This document shows, piece after piece, positions 11,646 through 22,336 of a stretch of 64,000 nucleotides of DNA; the first letter of the stretch is position 1, and each line of letters starts with the position of its first letter. The notes below the pieces were generated by a model that was not told the origin of the DNA, did no database searches, and worked only from the letters and a program-made list of their open reading frames with translations. Origin of the DNA: Symbiodinium sp. CCMP2592. Taxonomy: Eukaryota > Sar > Dinophyceae > Suessiales > Symbiodiniaceae. The position numbers and the translations under genes were made by a program. The stretch spans positions 99,501 to 163,500 of the forward strand of contig CAJNDT010000505.1 in the NCBI GenBank assembly GCA_905221615.1. The letters are read 5' to 3'.

Positions 11646-11858
11646 ATGTGCAAGACAGGACGGCGGCAGCAGAAGAGCCTTCGCGAGCCCAAGATGGTCG
11701 GGGCTTCGGGATCCGAGAGATTCCCAGAAGCGCTGAAGCGCGAAGAGCCGTTTGCCAAGGATCCGCGTGGTATTTCAGCCACGGGTGGCGGCCGGCGGCA
11801 CGGATGGCTTGGGCGAAGTCTGAGAGTCCAAGCAAAAAGTGCGAAGTTCGGGAGTTGA
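11646..11858 (+). CDS. Hypothetical exon-like frame, Lys/Arg-rich
   Basis: A 70-codon frame starting near KTGRRQQKSLREPK and including RFPEALKREEPFAKDPRG. Its composition is protein-like (mixed charge, no simple repeat), but there is no recognised domain and no confirmed splice partner. Overlapping frames in other phases are also open, so the choice of frame is uncertain. Confidence 0.3.
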   Translation: MCKTGRRQQKSLREPKMVGASGSERFPEALKREEPFAKDPRGISATGGGRRHGWLGRSLRVQAKSAKFGS

Positions 11859-12204
11859 GGTCCGAAAACACGCAAGCCTCACTGCTCCCACCGTCACCTT
11901 CCTCGATGTCGCGTCCCAAGCCCTGCCAATAGATGATTGATTTGCTGTGATTTCAGCAAGGCTGGAGAGGTGGTTGAAATAGCCGAAGTCAAAGCAGGCA
12001 CGCTTCCCGCTTGCTGCTCATGATCTGGGTTCAATCCATCTATGCTCGGCGTTTGCAGTCTCTGTTGTGAGCTTGCGGTCTTGGTGCTTGAGAGTTTTGC
12101 GCGTGATTTGCAAGGATGGGTGAGGCTTGCTGACGAAGAGAAGGACGACCGTGACGTGTCGTGTCCTTGTACGGTCTGCCTGAACTGGACATGGCAAGAT
12201 ATAT

Positions 12205-12215
12205 TGCATGTAGTC

Positions 12216-12251
<36 letters not shown>

Positions 12252-12365
12252 TATGTATATATCAGTCTATGCAGTAGTATACTGATATGCTACATATAAA
12301 TATACTCTCTCCCTCTCTCTTTACACATATGTATATATATATATATATATACACACATATTTGTA
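12205..12365. repeat. TA-rich microsatellite block
   Basis: Two (TA)n runs (about 12,218-12,247 and 12,330-12,360) separated by TATG/TCTC-rich sequence. Confidence 0.95.
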
Positions 12366-12446
12366 ATCTATATTCCGTTAGTGTACTATACATTGTATAT
12401 CATATAGCACTAGCTCCCGACCCGAATCCGAAGCTGAAGCTTCCTG

Positions 12447-12518
12447 GGAGTTTCGGAAAATTTGGGAGCGCCTTATTGTGGTGTCCTTGTAGTAAGGATC
12501 CTACTATTTAACGTACTA
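12447..12518. mobile_element. Truncated MITE-B copy
   Basis: Begins GGGAGTTTCGGAAAATTTGG and retains GCGCCTTATT, TAGTAAGGATCCTACTATTTA and GTACTATA, after which it passes into CCCTAAA repeats instead of the right terminus. The break is exactly at the start of a telomere-like run. Confidence 0.75.
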
Positions 12519-12780
12519 TAAACCCTAAACCCTAAATCCCTAAAACCCTCAAACCCTCAGCCCTCTCCAACTGTACTGCAGCCGGAAAAAGGTCCTCAAA
12601 AAAAACCCTAAAACCCTAAACCCTAAAGCCCTAAACCCTAAACCTAGGGTTCCAGATTCCTAAAACTCCTTAGGCGGACGGAAAAAGGTGCTCAAAAAAA
12701 AAGACCCAGGGTCCCAACTTTCGGAAACCCCCCCTCCTAAACCCTAAACCCTAACCCCCCCCCCCCCAAAAAAAAAAACC
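12519..12780. repeat. CCCTAAA repeat clusters with homopolymers
   Basis: Three clusters of degenerate CCCTAAA units (about 12,519-12,560, 12,603-12,650 and 12,734-12,756) with A8-A9 runs and a C13-A12 block at about 12,757-12,778. No coding sequence. Confidence 0.9.
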
Positions 12781-12884
12781 TAAGCTTGAGGTCGGATGAC
12801 TGCCAGGCCTGGGCTCGGAGCTCAGCGCGCTTTAGCACGCGCTGACTTCGGAAAGCCGCCTGATGTTATATGACATGATGTATC

Positions 12885-12927
12885 ATGTATATGTCTATAT
12901 ATATATGCATATATATATATATGTATA

Positions 12928-12968
<41 letters not shown>

Positions 12969-12990
12969 ATGTATGTATGTATATACACAG
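12885..12990. repeat. (TATATG)n/(TA)n microsatellite
   Basis: TA and GTATAT units, ending in TATGTATG. Encodes only Tyr/Ile repeats. Confidence 0.95.
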
Positions 12991-13139
12991 TATACCCTGC
13001 AAGTCATTAGGCGGCGTGCACCTCTGATCGCAAGGAAATGCGGAAAATCTAAGCAGTATATATGAATAACTTACATAACATGATTGTCACGTATAATATA
13101 GACTGCTTAGTATACAATGTGAATACTATCCCAAATCCA

Positions 13140-13250
13140 ACAGCAAAGAAGCCCCGCTAATGCACATGCTGAGACGTCTGAGGTGCTGCAGGATGGCAAG
13201 GAGGTCAGTCTCGGGGTCCTGCGCCACGGCCGCACTTATGTACTATAGGG
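13140..13250 (+). CDS. Hypothetical exon-like frame
   Basis: Reads AHAETSEVLQDGKEVSLG and continues VLRHGRTYVL before a stop that lies at the start of an AT-rich repeat. Protein-like but short and without recognised family. It may belong with the frame at 13,496-13,750. Confidence 0.3.
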
Positions 13251-13254
13251 GCAT

Positions 13255-13370
13255 ATAATGCGCCCATACTATTTTGGGGTTTCCTTATTCTAAGTATAGA
13301 ATAATATCCTACCCCTGGTTTCCTTATTGTAGTTATAGTTTAATATACTGACCTTATACATTAGGCTCCT
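13255..13370. repeat. AT-rich MITE-like segment
   Basis: Contains GGGGTTTCCTTATTCTAAG and a similar GGTTTCCTTATTGTAGTTAT 50 bp later, with TATAATATCC / TTTAATATAC cores resembling the MITE-D class. Termini are not clear. Confidence 0.4.
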
Positions 13371-13495
13371 TCCCAGCTCTTGCTCAGACCCCCCCCCCTT
13401 GTGGCGTGAGGTGTGAGGACTGGGAGCCACGCTGGTTCTGCGTGGACTGGGGCCCGGCCCAGTTTCGGCAGAGGAAGGCAACCAAGTTATAGGAT

Positions 13496-13750
13496 ATGTC
13501 AGACCTAGCGCGCCCAAGTCTTCAGGTCCATGAGCCACAGGTGGCCGTGCGAAAGAAGCCTTCCTTGCAGGCCCCGAGTGAAGTGGGAGATGAAAGAAGC
13601 CACGAGAAAGACTCTGCAGAGGCACACCCGGTGGCCTTTCTCAAGACGGGAGAGATCATTGAGGTGGGGCCCGTGGTGTGTCTTCGCACAAATCCCGAAA
13701 CTCTGACTAGCCTGAGCACTATAACCCTTCACACGAACCCCAGTCCATAA
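13496..13750 (+). CDS. Hypothetical exon-like frame, charged
   Basis: An 84-codon frame whose middle part is convincingly protein-like: KKPSLQAPSEVGDERSHEKD, then AHPVAFLKTGEIIEVGPVV. The last part (after about 13,710) runs into CCCTAAA-like DNA and is probably intron. Family not recognised. Confidence 0.4.
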   Translation: MSDLARPSLQVHEPQVAVRKKPSLQAPSEVGDERSHEKDSAEAHPVAFLKTGEIIEVGPVVCLRTNPETLTSLSTITLHTNPSP

Positions 13751-14876
13751 GCCCAACCCTGAGTCATATGTCTGTGCGGTTTCGAACCAAAGTGATGAAT
13801 GATGCCCCATGGGCATCTGTGCTGTATGTCGGCACAGTCTTGCTAAAAGGTAGGTGGTCGATGGTGGTCGTGCCCAGCAGCTGTAGTGCTTTGAGACGAT
13901 GCGGAACGGTGTCCGCCGTCGCCGCGCAGAGTGGGACGTAAGCCCACCCCGCAGATACTTTACACAGGCCTTGAAAGAAACATTTGCTTCGGCTGCTCTT
14001 TGCAGGCTGCCGAAGTCTCGCAGGGCTGGGTGCGGCCGGGGGCCCTGAGTTCAGCTTACCTGGTTTAGGGTTTAGGATTTAGGACCATGATTTCCTTTTC
14101 AGTCACCCAGCGGACTCTAAAGTTCTAAAGGGGGTCGAGAAAGGCTCTTGAGTTCAGTTTTCCCATCACCTTCAATCGGGAACAAGAAGGTACAGTGGGT
14201 TTCTACAAGGTCTTACGGCGGGCAGGGCTATAGGGTTTTTTGGGCATATTGCCCAGGTTTGGCGGTGACAGGTTTCGGGACGGGTTGTTTTGTGATGAGC
14301 GAAAGCGTACCACAAGGGTGTCGGGTTTGTGGCCCAGCCTTGGCTTTGTCCTATAAAATCTGCCACACCAAGCCTCGTCCGAAACTAGAGATCCCTTGTA
14401 AATTCCCACATCCTCAAACATCGGGCCGAAAGCCTTACATTCAATAGACTCAAGAAGCTCCAAAAGCCGTATGGATCGTGAAGCCCTCCGAAGCCTGTCG
14501 CCCTGCGCAGGACAGAAGCCCTACAAGCTCGACAAGCTTTGCCTAGTAGTAGAGTAGGTAACCTTCCACTTTTTTTGGAAAGCATAGTCCCTATGTAACC
14601 CAAAAGGTTAACCTTCAGATACGCGACAAGTAGGTTTGAAGCCTTGTATCAGCACTCTCAAGACCAAAGGCCCCCTGTGCTTTTTATGGGCTCGAACTAC
14701 TGGAAACCCTGGTAAAGCCCACACGCCTATCCATCCAACTAATCTATATCTATATCTGTATTTGTCTTTATCTATACAGTATATAGTATATAGGCTCACA
14801 ATACACGACTATGAGCCCAGTAAGTGCTTTGACTCAACCCTAAACCCTGATCTCTCAACCCTACACCCGTTTTCAG

Positions 14877-14949
14877 GCTCTCGGACGCCGACCGAAAGAG
14901 GCTCGACGTCTCGGAAGACTGTGGTGCCTGGGTTCGGAGCCCCGGCGAG
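14877..14949 (+). CDS. Short exon of an unidentified gene
   Basis: Bounded by a pyrimidine-rich acceptor (CCCGTTTTCAG) and a GTTGCA donor. It reads LSDADRKRLDVSEDCGAWVR, then SPGE. Too short to identify. Confidence 0.45.
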
Positions 14950-16023
14950 GTTGCAGGATCTTTAGAGGGTTTGGGGTTAGGGCTCCAGGTTTGAGTGCTT
15001 CGTGCGGTATGAAGGGTCCTACAATTTTGCAGGTCTTTCGGTAGGGCTCGAGGGGGGGGACGTGGGGCTAGCAGTACATAGAGGCTTTTTCTAGCGATCT
15101 AGAGGGCTTGCACAGGGGTCGTTTGCACAAAAACAAACACCGTCGGATGTTGGGGTCAAAAGCAGGTACCTCTGGGATTCAGGAGTACGATCCCGAGCGC
15201 ACTAGTTGTAATCATGGCAGCGCCTCAGACACGGGTTGGGGATTTGGGATTTGTGGGGTTTCGGCGATAGGCTGTCGAGAAGTCCTATTGCATAGACTTG
15301 GAGTGGGCCTTTGTCCCTGAGCAACGACATATGGCATCTCGGCACATGGTCCAACACAGGAGTGTATGACTAAATGATTCAGTTGATCATGGTCTAAGTC
15401 GCCGCAGGACCTACAGAGTTGTACGGACATGGCTCTTTAGACTTCCGCCCATGGCTGAAGCTGCAGACCAGGTGTAGATGCCGGAGGAGAAGACAAATCA
15501 CGAGCAACACCCATGCCAAAGCGGAGCCCTACTGTAGGTCCTGATCAACGGTCACGAGAAGGGCCTCGGGCGCTTGCTCGCTGCCTCTCCTCCGCCAGTC
15601 CCCGAGCATTTCTGCGTTACGCTGAGCATCGGCTTTTTCCGAGGGTCTTAGTCGAGATCAGCTTCCGGCTGCATCTGGCAAGAGCTGGTGAGACGAATCA
15701 GGAGATGGAAGGCTTCGGTTCTCGGTGATTTTCAACAGCTCTGCTTAGAATCGCTGTCGCCGCACAGCACAGCATCTATAAGGCCGCCGGAGCAGCTGGC
15801 GCCACTGGAGGAAGCCTAGGTTCCATTTTAGGAGCTTCCGCAGTGCAGAGGTGGGGGAAAATTGCGCTTGCGCCCTGAATCTCAACTGGCTCAGACTTGT
15901 CCTGCCTGTAGTAGTAGGCTTATGGGCTTTGCAGGGCTTTGAAAGCTCGTTTAGGGCTCGTCGGCTCGTCTCTTGACTGCACCACCTCCCTGCGCAGCCG
16001 ACTGGCTTCAGACGGAGAGTTCC
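14950..16023 (+). other. Stretch with weak coding signal
   Basis: Frames at 15,513-15,728 (RALARCLSSASPRAFLRYAE) and about 15,742-15,850 (IAVAAQHSIYKAAGAAGATG, followed by a GTGGGG donor-like site) are protein-like but cannot be joined or identified. Confidence 0.25.
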
Positions 16024-16074
16024 ATGGCGTCGATGTCGGCAGAAGAGGATGCGCCCGAAAGCCCCGATGCCGAG
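16024..16074 (+). CDS. Possible first exon of an unidentified gene
   Basis: An ATG-led frame MASMSAEEDAPESPDAE ends exactly at a GTCAGA donor-like site. The acidic N-terminus is plausible as a start. It may lead into the exon-like frames at 16,223-16,305 and 16,878-16,980, but phases were not confirmed. Confidence 0.35.
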
Positions 16075-16222
16075 GTCAGATGTGGCTGAAGAGTGATGTT
16101 AGGCGATGCTTGCCCTCGCCCTGCCTGAACCATCATAAGCCCAAGCCGAACAAGAAAAGGAACCTGCATTTCGATAGAATCCGATAGAAGCTCTAGAAAC
16201 CAGAGGCCCCAAACCCTTGCAG

Positions 16223-16305
16223 CCGCCTCCTTGGCAATTCAACGCTGGGAGGACTGGCAGCCGGTCCTGTCCTTTGACGAAGCCTTTGGAGACGAGACTG
16301 GGGAC
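16223..16305 (+). CDS. Exon-like frame of an unidentified gene
   Basis: Follows an AAACCCTTGCAG acceptor and reads LAIQRWEDWQPVLSFDEAFG. Strongly protein-like composition, family unknown. Confidence 0.4.
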
Positions 16306-16877
16306 AATGCGACTTGTTTTCAGGTCATATAGATGGTTCTGGACTGCCTTAGATAGGGGCTGTAGGGGGTTTAGAGGGGTCTATAGGGTCTTTATCATTG
16401 TAGACGGTATTAGACTGTTGGAGATAAGGGGTCTGGGGGGTTTAGAGGGTTCGATAGGGTGTTTATGATTGTTTCGGGGGCCTACTCGCAGTCTTAGTGA
16501 TGCTGATCTCGGTTATCATACTATTGCCACTGGTCTTGGGATCATCAGTACAGGTTTTCATGATGCGTGAACCTGTCTATATCCATGCTGCGAAAAGGAA
16601 CTGCTTGATGTGCAGGGGAGTCGATGGCTTCATTTCTGTTGAACGAAATTGCAAGGGGCATGTTGCAATGTATGTAGGTCAATGTAGGTGGTGAAATCCC
16701 GAGCTCAAGATATGTTAGGCTTGGATTGCGGAATCGACTCCGGGGTCGGAGGGGCTTGGCTTAGGGATTCGACTGCGAGAAACGCAAAACGGCCGTCCTG
16801 GTCCCCAGAGGACCCATCAGCTGAAGCCCTAAATCCTCGACCCGAACCAGTACCTACACTCCGCATGAGAACTCACC

Positions 16878-16980
16878 ATGAGCTTCCTGGATGAAGGCGA
16901 AGCCTTCCGTGTCCTCTCGGCGGAAACAGCGGCGTGCAGAGCGCGCGAGCATCCGCCGCCCGTCTCAATCCCATGGTGGA
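16878..16980 (+). CDS. Exon-like frame ending at a GTGAGT donor
   Basis: Reads MSFLDEGEAFRVLSAETAAC and continues to IPWW, ending at a consensus GTGAGT. The ATG may be internal to a longer exon. Family unknown. Confidence 0.4.
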
Positions 16981-17729
16981 GTGAGTTGCCATGAAAAGCC
17001 TTGCAGAACCCTGTGAACCTTATAACTTATAACCTTTTGCAAAACTCTATAACACCAACATAGTATCGACTAGTGGTTTTGTGTCGCAATTGGGATTGTA
17101 AGAGTCGGTGTAGGGGATCCATGACGATTTAGATCAGGTTTGAGGTTTGGGGTCAAGGGGTGTCAAGGGTCCACTGTGCCCTAAACGCCCCAAGACACCC
17201 CAATCTCCAACCCTGCACCGGAAAGCTTGAACCTTGCTTATAATTGGGCAGACGGAGAGGGGCCCTTAAAATCAAAAGCTTGAACCGCATACTCCAAACT
17301 GTGTCCGACACCAGGCTCCGCCCATGATCGGGCAGGCACCCGAGAGCTCAGAGCCGTCTTCCAGGTCCTGCAGGCCCTGCTTTGAAGCGTCGTTTGCCTG
17401 CGATCAGATGAGCAAGCTTGCTTTCTACTCGAATGTTAATGTAAATTTAGTGTTGGTGTGTATAACATATGTAGTATATATTTACATATACCATGTAAAT
17501 ATACACATATATATATATATGTATAGAGATATTACCATTAGTCAAGTTTGATGATGATCACGGTCCCTACTCAGCATGAGTGAGATTTGTTCTAGATTGA
17601 TGCTCAGTTTCAAATTTAAACTGCTTTTGTATAGTTGGTTCTTTCAGCAAAAGCGAGAATCCCGAGCTGCAAATTCCTGCCGCTTGCTCACTGATGCGAT
17701 GCCCGTCCCCAAGAGAATGCTCAATCCTG

Positions 17730-17920
17730 AACCCTCAAAATCTTCAACCCTGAACCCTGAAACCCTAAAGCATCCCAAACCCTAAACCATATGAGCACTA
17801 ACAGTAACACCATATTCTCATGAAGACTCAAAGCCCCAGACCATAAATCCCAATTTTGCCATGGGCCCGTAAACCCTTAACCCTAAACCCTAAGCCCTAA
17901 AGCCCTAAACCCTAAAAGGC
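17730..17920. repeat. CCCTAAA/CCCTGAA repeat region
   Basis: Degenerate CCCTGAA and CCCTAAA units in two clusters (about 17,727-17,788 and 17,873-17,917). Confidence 0.85.
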
Positions 17921-18197
17921 CTTGCCGGCAGCTCTCCCGGGCTTGGGCCTGAACGGTGCCAGGCCCGGTAGGGGTACAACAAGGGCATTATATGGGGACC
18001 CAATGGGATACACTTAAGGGCACTGTAAGGGTCCTGTAAGATGTACTGTAAGTTTACTATCAAGGGTTGTACAATGGGTAGATTGAATTTGAGGATTTTG
18101 TGGTTGCATGGTTTGTTCTGTACAGTTAGAGGGATGATAAAAAACCCGGCTATCGGGGTTTAGATGAAAGCGTCTTTAAGTCAAGAACATTGCCTAT

Positions 18198-18345
18198 TCC
18201 TTGTAAAACGATAAGAGTAAAAAAGAACGATTACCGAGATTTTTAGAACACGCAGTCCAATTGCCTGTAAAACGATAAGAGTGGCAAAAGGCGCATGAAG
18301 TAGATCACACAGACCCCAAGTCCTGTAAAACGAGAAGAGTAAAAT
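18198..18345. repeat. Three regularly spaced 20-bp repeats
   Basis: CCTTGTAAAACGATAAGAGT at 18,199, CCTGTAAAACGATAAGAGT at 18,264 and CCTGTAAAACGAGAAGAGT at 18,322, each followed by AAAA-rich sequence. Periods are about 64 and 58 bp and the intervening sequences differ. Confidence 0.85.
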
Positions 18346-18583
18346 AAAACGATAACCATGTTAAGGGTCATGTAAATGATGGGGGTTATTCACGCAACCT
18401 CGGTTGGGGCTTCTGTGGGCTGCTCCTGTCTCAACCGCCACATCAGTATCACAGGCATAGCAAGTATGCCGTAGGATATCGGATAGGGGCAAAATACTCG
18501 TACCACTAGTGATGCCTTGCATTCTCGGTGGGAGAGGTCAGCTCTTGGAAGAGAAGGGGGCTACAGTGTCTTTGCCTTCGCAG

Positions 18584-20443
18584 AGCCGGAAGCCGACGAT
18601 GCCACAGCTTCCGAGCTGCCGGCACCCAAGAAGCCGAAGGGCCGCAAGCACGCGCCCGAGGCGGCGGAGGTCGAAGCCATGCTGGAAGAAGCGGCGGCCG
18701 TCCTGCGCACGGATTGCCCCTATGGTACACTCCCCGAAGTCTTTGCACCACCCGAGGGCCTTGCCATCCTGTCTGCAATGATCGACCGTCCACCGAAGTA
18801 CCAGGAAAAGTACCTCGGCCAGGAGTGGTCCATCTTGACAAAGGTGTGGGCACTCGCCGGATCTCCTACAGGAGACGAAGGAAAGGACATAGCTGTGGTG
18901 GACATCGGCGCCGGGAATGGGAGCCTGGCTTTGCTGGCAGCGCTGCTGCTCGGCGGCCACGCTGTGCTCGTGGATCACACACTGCCTCCGGAGCCGCTTC
19001 GCGTCGAGGGCCGGCTCCCGGCAGACTATCGGCAGCTGGGGTCTTGTTAAAGGATCTAGTTTAAGTTACTATCTTAATTGGGATCTATAGTAAAAAATTA
19101 TGGTTTCCTCATGACATGATGGTACCTTTAACTAAATCCCCTAGCAAGAACCCAGGCAGCGGATCCTCCGCGTCACCGGGGATGTGGGGGATCTGGATGC
19201 ACAGGAGGCCCTAGAGCCCCTGCTGGCCAAGCATGGCCTTGGCAGAGTGGTGGTGATCGCCAAGCACCTCTGTGGTGTGGGAACGGACCTGGCTCTGAAG
19301 TTACTCCGGCGCTGGCGTCGCGATGGCCTGACATCGGAAGCACACCACGCAGAGGTCCTGGGAGCAGTGATTGCAACGTGCTGCGGCCACAAAATCGGTG
19401 CGGAGGATGCGAGGATCTATCGCGAGATCCACTCGGAGGATCCCTACTTATCCCGGATCACAGGCCGCGAAAGCGAGAGCTCCGCAAACGGCACGGCGGA
19501 GGGAGCCAGGCTGGAGACCTTCCTTGGCATCTGCACGCGCTGCGTCGCCTGGCGCACCACCGCCGGAGCAAACGCTAATCGAATCACTGTGAGGCAAGTC
19601 AAAGCAGCCGAGCTCTTCGAGGATGCACTGCAAGAGCCCCGAAACTCGGAGGAAAAAGTATGGAAGTTTTAGAGTAAGAGTCACATATCACATATCATCG
19701 GCGGAGCTTCCTGCTCTTGATGTGGGAGTTTCCGAAAATTAGGGGTACCTTATTTTGGGGTCCTTATAATAGGATCCTAATTTAGGGTACTATATTAGGG
19801 TCCCCTGTTTTCAAAAACTCCTATGTGCTGCAGGACTGAACCTGCTGCGGAGCCTCTTTCCTGCAGCGACAGAGGTGGCCTTCGTCTCCGCGAAGCAGTC
19901 GCCTCAAAACCGCTGTCTGCTCGCTGGCTCTCGACAAGGCCTTGACACGGCTCTGGCCCGGGTCCCAGTGCGGTCATAATATTAATGATAATGGCAATAT
20001 CAATATAAATAAATATTAGTCATAATACGAATAATACTAATACTAATAAAAATGAAGGATTATAATAAGAATGCTAGTAACAATATGGTCCCAGAGCGGG
20101 CTGTAAAGGAAGCGGTTTCCCTGATCCGCCCAGGCCACGGCATCCGACTTCGAAACGCAGGAGAAGGTGCTCTCCACGCTGATGCGAGCACGGCAGGGTC
20201 CTGAGCCTGTCGGGACCTCTCCCTGCCTTTCCCTAAACCCTAAACCCCTAAACCCTAAACCTTAAACCGTGGATTTGTCTTGTTCATCTAGGCTTTCAAG
20301 ACTCTAGACATGCGGGTGCTCCTTCTGCCAGGGATGCGCTGCTCTCGGCGTGTGGAGGTGCTCTGGACCTGCGGCCGCATGGGCTCGTGTCGACCAGGCC
20401 GGGCTACGGAACGCTGCGCACAGAAGCTCTGCAAGAAAGTTAA
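18584..20443 (+). CDS. TRM13: TRM13-type tRNA 2'-O-methyltransferase (N-terminus unresolved)
   Basis: TRM13 methylates the ribose of position 4 in the tRNA acceptor stem. Exons that join in phase: about 18,584-19,040 (frame opens at 18,487), 19,156-19,565, 19,834-19,961, 20,134-20,197 and 20,292-20,443 (TAA). The first carries the SAM-binding motif VVDIGAGNGSLALLAALLLG. The second carries RILRVTGDVGDLD, then the family signature IAKHLCGVGTDLAL and ATCCGHKI. The third carries SAKQSPQNRCLLAG, like the TRM13 C-terminal QN-LLLA motif. Three introns start GT; the 19,566 intron starts GA (GAGCAA). The N-terminal zinc-finger region of the family was not found and may lie in upstream exons. Oddities: GH where animal and fungal proteins have HH after the CC pair, and a C-terminal extension of about 70 residues. 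A MITE-B copy fills the end of the third intron. Confidence 0.8.
19724..19822. mobile_element. MITE-B copy in a TRM13 intron
   Basis: Left terminus GGGAGTTTCCGAAAATTAGG, right terminus CCCCTGTTTTCAAAAACTCC, flanked by ATGT at 19,720-19,723 and 19,823-19,826. The acceptor AG of the next TRM13 exon is at 19,832-19,833, 11 bp after the element. Confidence 0.9.
19978..20080. repeat. AT-rich (AAT/ATA) low-complexity intron
   Basis: Irregular AATA/ATAAT units between two TRM13 exons. Confidence 0.8.
20224..20272. repeat. CCCTAAA run in the last TRM13 intron
   Basis: About five CCCTAAA/CCTTAAA units between the exons ending 20,197 and starting 20,292. Confidence 0.9.
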
Positions 20444-21316
20444 GCCGCATGCCTCGCACCTGGAGTTACCATTTTTGGTCAGCACTCCACGCAGGTTCGA
20501 CTATGATGGAACCTGATGACCGGCCAAAAGCGGGGCCACCACATCCCTGCAGCGACTGCTGATGTAAGTGGGTGCGAAGCCCGTTCTGCCACAGGTTGCA
20601 ATATTACGACGCGAGGCTTCTTTCAGCAACATCCCAGTCTGGGTCACGCTGAGACTTTGCGAATGTGGTTGGATCGTGCCAGAGCCGGACAAAGGCTCCA
20701 TCATCAAGTTCACCCCCGTGGTTCCTGTGCCAGCTGCAGCATATGCCTCGGAGTCCACGAATCCCTCCTGACGTGCTTTTTGATCTTCTCTTGCTGCTTG
20801 CCTCATTGCGCCCATGGACAGTGGGCGACGAGTGGGTTCAAGAAGATCAGCGTGTATCGCTTCCATCCAGATTCAGCAAATCCCGATTATGTGCACACGG
20901 GCGCTGGGTGAAAGCACAATGATGAGAAGCCATGCTTCCACGAAGGTGAGCTGATTGCAGACCGTGCGTTGACGGGAGCAACGACTTTACTTCCGAACCA
21001 GACAGGCAGGGTTTGCAGGAACGGAGCGAAAAGGTGGCCGGAAAGAGAGTTGTCTCCTTCAGGCATGTCCCTGCAATCGAATAAGTGCATGTGGCAGTAA
21101 AAGCAGAGCTACAGTAGAATCAGTAGAAGTTCAATGGCAAGATTGACCGTTATTTTGGTAAGATTGAGAACTCAAGGATCTGCAACACCAGCTTTCTGTT
21201 AACGACCGGCCCATGCGGTGGCAGGGCTTGCAGCAGAGTCCTCCTTGAGCTCTTGTCAACCCTGCTGTCAGTCGGGACACGGAGAGGATAGATACAAATT
21301 TGTTCGCAAACAGACT

Positions 21317-22336
21317 ATGTATACTCTAGATCACAAGGAGATAGGAAGCCCACTTTGGAGGCAGAGATCACCTTCACATGCAGCCTCTGTGGCTCGAGCT
21401 TTGTTACTAATGCCAAAGGGCAGCTTCAAGGGGGAGGGCCGTGGCCGGCGTCGTGGTTCGGCTTCTGCAAGGCCACGTGGGGCAGCCCCGCGGCAGCTCG
21501 TGCCGGGTCGCGGAAGCGGAAGCGCCGCGAGGAGCCAAAGCCAAAGCAGGCCGAGTCCGCCAAGTCCACGGCCAGGATGGGACGAGGACACCCGCGCTCC
21601 GAACTTATTCGACACCCGCTTGCGGAGGCACATCTTCCAGCCGTACAGCCGTGCCGCTGTGGAGAGCGTCATCACCGGACCGCGGCCTCGAAGAGCTCCG
21701 CCAGCTCGTGCCGTGCCCGCTGCAGCTTTCCACCACAAGCCGGGGCAGCTGCGCCGGCGTATTCAGGTCCCCCAGCCACCGAAGCCTCCAAAGCCTGTGG
21801 AGCTCAGTCGGACGGAAGAGGCCAAGAACCTTGAGCCTGAGCTTCAAGAGCTTGCTGCCAAAAGCGTTTTTGGCAGTATCCCATCAGAGGCCTCAGAGCC
21901 TTTAGCCTGGCCGAAACCCTTTCAGACGGCCATGGTGTCGACGATGCCAGAGCAGCTTCAGGTCACGCACATGCAGAGAAGGCGTGCCATGGCCAGTCTC
22001 GGTGAGAAGCTGGCCATCCTCTTGCCGGATGGACGATCCGAGAGCGGCGCTGGATCGCTTCTGATCGTGCCGCCTGTTCCGGCCGCACGGCCACCTTTGC
22101 AGCCGGAACGGCCCGAACATCGGGAGATTCTGCAGACTCAGACTCAGGATGCTCAGCTGGAGATCGTTCGTCGGCAACAAGGCATCAAGTTGGTAGATGC
22201 CCCCATCCCTGCCAAAGTACAGAGCTTGTCCCAGAAGCTGTCGGCCCTGCTTGGGCCACCTGCACCCCAGCACTGCGACTCGCCAGAGCGGCGGCGAGCC
22301 ACAGAGCCTAGTCAACTTCTCCGGTGCCTTGCTTGA
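21317..22336 (+). CDS. Proline- and arginine-rich protein, unknown
   Basis: A single open frame of about 340 codons from the ATG at 21,317 (the frame is open from 21,218). The first third is basic and low in complexity (GSFKGEGRGRRRGSASARPR). The middle has PQPPKPPKPVELSRTEEAKN. The last third is helical and charged (EILQTQTQDAQLEIVRRQQG, then VQSLSQKLSALLGPP). The order and composition suggest a disordered or coiled-coil scaffold rather than an enzyme. Two other frames are open over part of the region, but this one has the fewest rare features and is longest. It may be the 5' part of the gene that ends at 23,060. Confidence 0.5.
   Translation: MYTLDHKEIGSPLWRQRSPSHAASVARALLLMPKGSFKGEGRGRRRGSASARPRGAAPRQLVPGRGSGSAARSQSQSRPSPPSPRPGWDEDTRAPNLFDTRLRRHIFQPYSRAAVESVITGPRPRRAPPARAVPAAAFHHKPGQLRRRIQVPQPPKPPKPVELSRTEEAKNLEPELQELAAKSVFGSIPSEASEPLAWPKPFQTAMVSTMPEQLQVTHMQRRRAMASLGEKLAILLPDGRSESGAGSLLIVPPVPAARPPLQPERPEHREILQTQTQDAQLEIVRRQQGIKLVDAPIPAKVQSLSQKLSALLGPPAPQHCDSPERRRATEPSQLLRCLA

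Noticed and set aside
18198-18345. CRISPR-like spaced repeats
   Set aside because: Only three imperfect 20-bp units with A-rich tails in a eukaryotic genome; no cas-like genes.
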